Below are positions 5,192 through 8,518 of a stretch of DNA of 8,518 bases, piece by piece. The first letter of the stretch is position 1. The number at the start of each line of letters is the position of its first letter. The notes under the pieces are model-generated. The model worked only from the letters and a program-made list of their open reading frames with translations. It had not been told where the DNA came from and did not search any database. The position numbers and the translations under genes are program-made. The stretch is from Acidobacteriaceae bacterium (lineage in GTDB: Bacteria; Acidobacteriota; Terriglobia; Terriglobales; Acidobacteriaceae), in the NCBI GenBank assembly GCA_003164255.1, contig PLST01000616.1, positions 9,208-17,725 on the forward strand, read 5' to 3'.

Positions 5192-5243
5192 AAAGCCGCC
5201 TTTGTCCCATAGTTCCTGAACCCACGAGGTCTGCGGAACACGC

Positions 5244-6761
5244 ATGGCAACTTCGGAATTCTGGCAGAGACTATCAGCGTCGTTAGCTTCCACCCATGAA
5301 TGGGAAGGAGGCATGGCTGTAGAAAACGCGCGTACCCCACGCGGAACGACAAAGCTCTGGATGGTTCTCGATCTTGTTTCTATTGTGCTGGCGGCGGTTC
5401 TCGCCACCATGTACAAGTTGCGCACTGGGCCTGTGGATGGAGCCAGGGGCTTGTGGCGTGGCACTCTTTTTTACCACCGTCCCATGTGGATCCTGATGGC
5501 GCTGCTCTGCGGATTCGCCATCACGCTCATGATCACTAGCAAGCGCCTGCATCTGTACACCCCCACGCGCCTGACCAACATACTCAACGAGCAGAGATTA
5601 AGCGTGCAGGCCTGCTTTACTTCAGGCCTTCTGCTCACCGGCGCTCTCTACGTCATACACGCCGACGACATTCCCCGTAGCGTCGTGCTCATTACGGTTC
5701 TGCTGGTCACCATGGCGCTGAGTCTTCGCCGCCTCATCTATCGCATTCTTCTTAATCATCGCTACGACCGCGGCCTCGACACACGCAACGTCCTCATTGT
5801 CGGCACCGGGCCGGAGGCGCACGCGCTGCGCCATCATCTTGAGAGCATCCGCCATCTCGGCTACACCTTCAAGGGTTTCATCGATTTTCCCGACGCGAAT
5901 ATGCGGTCTTCGGCCGCCTCCAGCGATGTGGTGGGAACGATTGACAATCTCTTTCAGCGGACGCGCACGCTGTTTGTGGACGAAATCTTTTTCACGGCCC
6001 CATGCGAGCGCGAGCTGGTGCAGAACGTGCTCGAGCAGGCGCGTATCCACAGCGTCGATCTGCGCGTCGTGCCCGACATGTATAACGGCCTCACCTGGAA
6101 CAGCCCCATCGAATACATCGGCCAGTTTCCAACCATTCCTCTCCATTGCGGCAATGTGCCGGAGATGGGGCTCGTGTTCAAGCGCGCGTTCGATGTGGTC
6201 TTCTCAACGCTGATCCTCATTCTGTTTTCGCCGCTGCTGCTGATCATAGCGATTGCCGTCAAAATGGACTCGCCTGGACCGGCATTCTACGAGTCAGAGC
6301 GTATAGGGAAAAAAGGCCGCGTCTTCCACTGCATGAAGTTCCGCACCATGGTCAATGACGCCGATCTTCGCCGCGCCGACGTGATGCACATGAACGAGCG
6401 CGATGGCGTGCTGTTCAAAATTTCCAACGATCCGCGCATCACCCACCTCGGCCGCTTCCTGCGCAAGTATTCTCTTGATGAGCTTCCGCAGTTCATCAAT
6501 GTGCTCAAGGGCGAAATGAGCATCGTCGGTCCGCGTCCGCCCATAGCCAGCGAGGTAAAGGAGTACAAGCTGAGCCACCTCCGCCGCCTCGACGTCACTC
6601 CCGGGATTACCGGCTTGTGGCAGGTGCAGGGCCGCACCGATCCCTCTTTCGCCAGCTACGTTTCGCTCGACGTCACCTACATTGACAACTGGAGCATCTG
6701 GCTGGACTTCAAGATCATGGTGCGTACGGTTGGCGTGGTGTTCGCAGGAACGGGCACGTAG
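5244..6761 (+). CDS. polyprenyl glycosylphosphotransferase starting exopolysaccharide repeat units (WcaJ/WbaP-like)
   Basis: This inner-membrane enzyme family moves a sugar-1-phosphate from a UDP-sugar to undecaprenyl phosphate, the first step in making a polysaccharide repeat unit. Four membrane helices are visible at about residues 38-56, 82-98, 121-138 and 145-162. A Rossmann-like domain begins with RNVLIVGTGPEA (181-192). The catalytic bacterial sugar transferase domain spans 311-505: a membrane-inserting helix at 316-340, SPGPAFYESERIGKKG, KFRTM (365-369), the catalytic Asp-Glu pair in LDELPQ (411-416), SIVGPRPP and PGITGLWQVQGR. The 505-residue length is normal. The start is uncertain. 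ATG 5244 has only GGAA 5 nt upstream, and ATG 5313 follows AAGGAGG with just 1 nt between, which is too close. Both keep all helices. No other polysaccharide genes flank it, and the sugar used cannot be told. Confidence 0.9.
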   Translation: MATSEFWQRLSASLASTHEWEGGMAVENARTPRGTTKLWMVLDLVSIVLAAVLATMYKLRTGPVDGARGLWRGTLFYHRPMWILMALLCGFAITLMITSKRLHLYTPTRLTNILNEQRLSVQACFTSGLLLTGALYVIHADDIPRSVVLITVLLVTMALSLRRLIYRILLNHRYDRGLDTRNVLIVGTGPEAHALRHHLESIRHLGYTFKGFIDFPDANMRSSAASSDVVGTIDNLFQRTRTLFVDEIFFTAPCERELVQNVLEQARIHSVDLRVVPDMYNGLTWNSPIEYIGQFPTIPLHCGNVPEMGLVFKRAFDVVFSTLILILFSPLLLIIAIAVKMDSPGPAFYESERIGKKGRVFHCMKFRTMVNDADLRRADVMHMNERDGVLFKISNDPRITHLGRFLRKYSLDELPQFINVLKGEMSIVGPRPPIASEVKEYKLSHLRRLDVTPGITGLWQVQGRTDPSFASYVSLDVTYIDNWSIWLDFKIMVRTVGVVFAGTGT

Positions 6762-6810
6762 AGCCGGACGGAGACACCTTCGCCGAATCAGCAAGATGCA
6801 AAAGGAAACG

Positions 6811-6836
6811 TGGGCCGCTGATCAGGCCCCGGCCCA
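6811..6836 (+). terminator. GC-rich hairpin after the glycosyltransferase gene
   Basis: TGGGCCG (6811-6817) pairs perfectly with CGGCCCA (6830-6836) around a 12-nt loop. A competing pair GGGCC (6812-6816) with GGCCC (6825-6829) is also possible. Only TTTG follows, so as an intrinsic terminator it is weak, but its place between the stop at 6761 and the -10-like box at 6851 suits a transcript boundary. Confidence 0.35.
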
Positions 6837-6850
6837 TTTGCCTGTCGCTG

Positions 6851-6856
6851 TAAACT
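6851..6856 (+). promoter_or_regulatory. -10-like box TAAACT, possible leaderless promoter for nadE
   Basis: TAAACT occupies -12 to -7 relative to the GTG at 6863, the same hexamer at the same distance as before the rhodanese gene. Its TAA is also an in-frame stop, which makes GTG 6863 the earliest possible start for nadE. GGAAG (6857-6861) lies too close to the start to serve as a normal Shine-Dalgarno. No -35 hexamer is recognised. Confidence 0.42.
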
Positions 6857-6862
6857 GGAAGT

Positions 6863-8506
6863 GTGAAGATCGCACTGGCCCAGATCAATCCGACGGTTGG
6901 AGATTTCACCGGAAACCTCGAAAAAATTGTTGCCGCAAGTCGCCGCGCAGCTGAAGCAGGAGCACGGCTCACGGTCTTTTCCGAACTCGCCATCTGCGGC
7001 TATCCGCCGGCGGATTTTCTTGAGAAACCAAGCTTTCTTGTCCGCTGCCGATCGGCCGTCGATGAGCTGGCTGCGATGACGAGCAGTTTGACCACCGCAA
7101 TCGTCGTTGGAGTTGCGTTGCCTGCCCCCAGCGGCAGCGGAAAGCCGGCCGTGAATGCGGCAGTCCTGCTGGATGGGGGGCGGCTGCTTCTGGAGCAGCA
7201 CAAACGGCTGTTGCCCTTTTACGACGTCTTTGACGAGCAGCGCTACTTTGCCCCGGCGCGCAGCCAGCGGGTGGTGGAACTCGACGGCGTACGCCTCGCG
7301 ATTTCGATTTGCGAAGACGCCTGGAACGACAAAAACTTCTGGCCGCGGCGGTTGTACAAAGTCGATCCGATGGAAGAGCTGATGCAGCAGAATCCCGCCC
7401 TGCACATCAATCTTTCCTCCTCGCCCTTCTGGCACTCCAAGCGTGCCGTGCGGCGCGAGATGCTGGCGGCGATTGCCAGGCGCGACGGCGTGCCAGTGAT
7501 CATGGTGAACCAGGTCGGCGGCAACGACAGCCTCATCTTCGACGGCTCCTCGCTGGCGCTCAACGGGCTAGGCGAACTCATCGCGCAGGCTGCATCGTTT
7601 CGAGAAGGCCTGGTCGTGCTCGATCCTTTCAAGGCTCAGCCAATTCCGTTGACAGAGGAGGACGAAACCGAGGCTGCCTATCGCGCGCTGGTGCTGGGAA
7701 CACGCGACTACGTGCGCAAGTGCGGCTTCAGCAAAGCGCTGGTGGCGTTGAGCGGAGGCATCGATTCCGCGCTGGTGGTGGCCGTCGCCAAGGACGCGCT
7801 GGGCGCGGAGAACGTGATCGCAGTGGGCATGCCGAGCCCTTATTCTTCGAGCGGCTCCATCGACGACAGCCGCAAGCTTGCAGCGAATCTGGGCATTCGT
7901 TTTGAAGTGATCGGCATCAGCGGACTGTTTGGCGAGTTCAGCAAAGCGCTCGAGCCCATGTTTGCCGGAGCGAAGGTGGATACGACTGAGGAGAATGTTC
8001 AGTCGCGCATTCGCGGGACGTTGATGATGGCGCTCTCCAACAAGTTCGGCGCGCTGGTGCTCACCACCGGCAACAAGTCAGAGATGGCAGTGGGCTACTG
8101 CACGCTTTATGGCGACATGGTGGGCGCGTTGGCGGTGATCGGCGACCTGGTCAAGACGCGCGTCTACGCGGTCTGCCACTGGCTCAATCGCGAGGGCGAG
8201 GTGATCCCCGCCGCCATCCTCTCGAAGCCTCCCTCTGCGGAACTCCGCCCGGATCAAAAGGATACCGATTTGCTGCCCCCGTATGAGGTTCTCGACCCCA
8301 TCCTGGAGGCCTACGTGGAGCGCTACGAAACCCCTGAGGCCATAGCCCAGGCAAACGGATTCTCGCTTGCCCTAGTCCAACAGGTAGTCCACCTGGTCGA
8401 GCGTTCTGAATACAAGCGCCAGCAGGCGGCCCCGGTTCTGAAGGTTACGCCCAAATCGTTCGGCATGGGCCGCAGGTTCCCCATCGCCGTCAAGGTCGAG
8501 GTATAA
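6863..8506 (+). CDS. nadE: glutamine-dependent NAD+ synthetase
   Basis: This 547-residue cytoplasmic enzyme makes NAD+ from nicotinate adenine dinucleotide, ATP and glutamine, the last step of NAD synthesis. The N-terminal nitrilase-type glutaminase domain shows the catalytic triad: Glu41 in FSELAICGYPP, Lys114 in HKRLLP, and Cys150 in ISICEDAW. The C-terminal synthetase domain (from about 270) carries the ATP-pyrophosphatase P-loop LSGGIDS at 296-302. The family blocks TTGNKSEMAVGYCTLYGDM (401-419) and ILSKPPSAELRPDQKDTD (452-469) follow. All key residues are present, and length is normal for the two-domain bacterial form. The start is GTG at 6863, confirmed by an in-frame stop 10 bp upstream and by the typical opening KIALAQINPTVGDF. 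No usable Shine-Dalgarno is seen, and the TAAACT box suggests leaderless expression. The gene ends 12 bp before the window end. Confidence 0.97.
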   Translation: MKIALAQINPTVGDFTGNLEKIVAASRRAAEAGARLTVFSELAICGYPPADFLEKPSFLVRCRSAVDELAAMTSSLTTAIVVGVALPAPSGSGKPAVNAAVLLDGGRLLLEQHKRLLPFYDVFDEQRYFAPARSQRVVELDGVRLAISICEDAWNDKNFWPRRLYKVDPMEELMQQNPALHINLSSSPFWHSKRAVRREMLAAIARRDGVPVIMVNQVGGNDSLIFDGSSLALNGLGELIAQAASFREGLVVLDPFKAQPIPLTEEDETEAAYRALVLGTRDYVRKCGFSKALVALSGGIDSALVVAVAKDALGAENVIAVGMPSPYSSSGSIDDSRKLAANLGIRFEVIGISGLFGEFSKALEPMFAGAKVDTTEENVQSRIRGTLMMALSNKFGALVLTTGNKSEMAVGYCTLYGDMVGALAVIGDLVKTRVYAVCHWLNREGEVIPAAILSKPPSAELRPDQKDTDLLPPYEVLDPILEAYVERYETPEAIAQANGFSLALVQQVVHLVERSEYKRQQAAPVLKVTPKSFGMGRRFPIAVKVEV

Positions 8507-8517
8507 GCTAAAATCAG
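8504..8517 (+). promoter_or_regulatory. TAAGCT/TAAAAT -10-like element at the end of nadE
   Basis: The nadE stop TAA begins TAAGCTAAAATCAG, which differs at one position from the stretch in front of the ABC ATPase gene (3766-3779). TAAAAT at 8508-8513 is also one mismatch from TATAAT. By analogy with 3780, a following gene could start at or just after 8518, beyond the window. This is a prediction only. Confidence 0.3.
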
Positions 8518-8518
8518 G

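Larger units (their letters stand above)
4701..5243 (+). other. 543-bp AT-richer non-coding stretch and putative long leader
   Basis: No convincing gene is seen between the ABC ATPase and the glycosyltransferase. Two overlapping opposite-strand frames (4798-5055 + and 4770-5045 -) exist, but neither has family motifs or a good ribosome binding site. The stretch is more AT-rich than its surroundings (4861-4920 is about 35% GC). It contains a possible terminator hairpin (4710-4725), a bulged stem (4774-4824), a perfect TATAAT (4861-4866), a 10-bp perfect stem-loop (4883-4920) and a small GC hairpin (5028-5043). If the TATAAT is real, the next gene has a leader of about 370 nt. Confidence 0.6.

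Noticed and set aside
5313..6761. ATG 5313 as the firm glycosyltransferase start
   Set aside because: AAGGAGG is next to it but with only 1 nt spacing, so it cannot be preferred with confidence over 5244. It is kept as an alternative in the gene entry.

Overview
This is a GC-rich window (roughly 60% by eye) from a bacterial chromosome, with all six complete genes and one partial gene on the + strand. The housekeeping set and composition, and above all TAAACT or TAAGCT boxes sitting directly in front of start codons without a Shine-Dalgarno sequence, suggest an Acidobacteriota-like soil bacterium. That assignment is a judgement from reading and has not been tested by a search. I see no mobile element, CRISPR array, tRNA or rRNA.

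Layout. (1) 2-802 is the C-terminal part of an M3 zinc oligopeptidase (Dcp/OpdA type), followed after 9 bp by a small single-domain rhodanese (812-1135). (2) A 143-bp gap with an operator-like palindrome leads to a small cupin (1279-1644). (3) A tight three-gene run follows: an M20 dipeptidase (1744-3114), a MobA-type molybdenum cofactor guanylyltransferase (3111-3773, apparently starting at CTG and overlapping the previous stop), and an MlaF-like ABC ATPase (3780-4700). (4) Positions 4701-5243 form a 543-bp AT-richer non-coding stretch with several stem-loops and a perfect TATAAT box. (5) A membrane-bound polyprenyl glycosylphosphotransferase (5244-6761) follows, of the kind that starts exopolysaccharide repeat units. 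(6) After a hairpin and a -10-like box comes glutamine-dependent NAD+ synthetase (6863-8506, GTG start).

How the genes fit together. The window reads as core and accessory metabolism: peptide turnover (M3 and M20 peptidases), cofactor synthesis (MobA, NadE), envelope lipid transport (MlaF-like ATPase without its permease nearby) and surface polysaccharide initiation. No shared pathway links them. I did not find a convincing new multi-gene system. The most interesting signals are in expression control: recurrent -10-like boxes at the spacing expected for leaderless transcripts, two of which reuse the stop codon of the preceding gene; a CTG start with a strong Shine-Dalgarno for mobA; and a structured long leader before the glycosyltransferase.
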